Shown: positions 63,386 through 64,000 of the stretch, one piece after another
Numbering within the stretch: the stretch's first letter is position 1
Layout of the letters: each line of letters opens with the position of its first letter
Source of the DNA: Xanthobacter autotrophicus
Lineage (GTDB): Bacteria; Pseudomonadota; Alphaproteobacteria; Rhizobiales; Xanthobacteraceae
Direction: 5' to 3'
DNA: 64,000 nt
Assembly: GCF_005871085.1 (NCBI RefSeq)
Contig: NZ_VAUP01000015.1
Location: forward strand, 620,001-684,000
Position numbers and translations under genes: made by a program
The notes under the pieces: generated by a model
Told to the model about the DNA's origin: nothing
The model's database searches: none
What the model saw: only the letters and a program-made list of their open reading frames with translations

Positions 63386-64000
63386 ATGGCCCTGCCTGCC
63401 GCGTTCCGCGACCTTGCCATCCCGGCCATCGCCTCGCCCATGTTCCTCGCCTCCGGCCCCGACCTGGTGGTGGAGGTGTGCCGCAGTGGGCTCGTGGGCA
63501 CCTTCCCGGCCCTCAACGCGCGCACCAGCGACGCCTATGCGGCCTGGCTCGGCGAGATCGAGGACCGGCTCGCCGCGGCGACGCAGGCCGGCCAACGCCC
63601 GGCGCCCTATGGGGTCAACCTCATCGTCCACAAGTCCAACCCGCGCCTGGCCGCCGACATCGAGCTGACGGTGAAACACAAGGTGCCGCTCGTCATCACC
63701 TCTCTCGGCGCGGTGCCCGAGGTAGTGGATGCGGTGCACAGCTATGGCGGCGCCATCTTCCACGACGTGATCAACATGCGCCACGCCCGCAAGGCGGCGG
63801 AGGCCGGCGTGGACGGCATCATCGCCGTGTGCGCGGGGGCCGGCGGCCATGCGGGCACCTTGAGCCCGTTCGCCCTCATCCCCGAGATCGCCAGCTTCTT
63901 CACGGGCACCATCGTCCTCTCCGGCGCCATGAGCACCGGCCGCCACATCGCCGCCGCCCGCATGCTCGGCGCCGACATGGCGTATTTGGGCACCCGCTTC
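63386..64000 (+). CDS. Nitronate monooxygenase (2-nitropropane dioxygenase), truncated by the window
   Basis: The first 205 residues of an FMN-dependent TIM-barrel monooxygenase: PAIASPMFLASGPDLVVEVC, YGVNLIVHKSN, VITSLGAVPEVVDAVHSYGG, and GVDGIIAVCAGAGGHAG, where the His is the catalytic base in the family, followed by the flavin phosphate loop VLSGAMSTG. AAGGAGG lies 8 bases before the ATG. The gene runs off the right edge. With the TetR regulator it forms a small catabolic unit; alkyl nitronates or propionate 3-nitronate are family substrates. Confidence 0.92.
   Translation, partial: MALPAAFRDLAIPAIASPMFLASGPDLVVEVCRSGLVGTFPALNARTSDAYAAWLGEIEDRLAAATQAGQRPAPYGVNLIVHKSNPRLAADIELTVKHKVPLVITSLGAVPEVVDAVHSYGGAIFHDVINMRHARKAAEAGVDGIIAVCAGAGGHAGTLSPFALIPEIASFFTGTIVLSGAMSTGRHIAAARMLGADMAYLGTRF

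Overview
The window is a GC-rich chromosomal segment, almost all of it housekeeping, from an alphaproteobacterium of the order Hyphomicrobiales (Rhizobiales). The best guess is Xanthobacteraceae (Xanthobacter, Azorhizobium, Ancylobacter or Starkeya type). Support comes from a DUF1476 / ATPase zeta-subunit gene beside purC, the order purS-purQ-purL-bolA-grxD, an alphaproteobacterial LexA box (GTTC-N7-GTTC) before recA, a giant coiled-coil protein like the polar-growth ring protein of Rhizobiales, and a pterin/furan cofactor operon found in methylotrophic bacteria. No phage, insertion sequence, integrase or CRISPR array was seen. The genus is an inference; no rRNA lies in the window.

Layout. 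0-2.4 kb: tail of a riboflavin gene, a secreted VWA-like protein and a type 2 isopentenyl-diphosphate isomerase. 2.4-8.2 kb: a co-directional run of polyprenyl synthetase, an ABC ATPase and permease, ccmC-ccmD-ccmG and moeB. 8.2-12.4 kb: a TPR glycosyltransferase-like protein, a 2-hydroxyacid dehydrogenase, an SH3 protein and a [2Fe-2S] ferredoxin. 12.7-19.6 kb: the giant membrane-anchored coiled-coil protein, an orphan ParA-like ATPase, a P1-family peptidase and a small membrane protein. 19.6-27.1 kb: a FAD enzyme, SixA phosphatase, YcjX GTPase-like protein and an Mla-type lipid transport operon (MlaE, MlaF, MlaD and a PqiC-like lipoprotein). 27.5-36.5 kb: dipeptide epimerase, MFS exporter, PLP ammonia-lyase, a glycosyltransferase/metallophosphoesterase pair that may be the Agt/PlcP lipid-remodelling pair, an RhtB exporter, a FAH-family enzyme, a YbdK ligase and RsmE.

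36.8-41.3 kb: a cytochrome c gene divergent from a tightly overlapping five-gene operon (sugar-kinase-like MfnE relative, DmrB-like flavoprotein, dihydropteroate-synthase-like protein, DUF447 protein, MfnB). These proteins are relatives of archaeal methanofuran and methanopterin biosynthesis enzymes, so the host probably oxidises one-carbon compounds through tetrahydromethanopterin and a methanofuran analogue. 41.3-49.9 kb: a glutamine amidotransferase, mntP behind a manganese (yybP-ykoY) riboswitch, rpsD, the zeta subunit, and the purine genes with bolA and grxD. 50-57.4 kb: folD, a GGDEF-EAL protein, mgtE, a polysaccharide deacetylase, tRNA-Leu(GAG) and lipB. 57.6-61.5 kb: alaS and SOS-controlled recA. 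61.7-64 kb: a decayed catabolic locus with two gene remnants, one of them an in-frame chimera of two unrelated enzymes, followed by a TetR regulator with a clear operator and a truncated nitronate monooxygenase gene.

The most notable items are the C1-cofactor operon, the Mn riboswitch whose conserved loop is mirrored by a competing hairpin, the giant polar protein with its neighbouring deviant ParA ATPase, the NatAB-like ABC pair where ccmAB would be expected, and the deletion scars near the right end. Nothing in the window is an obviously new defence or mobile system.
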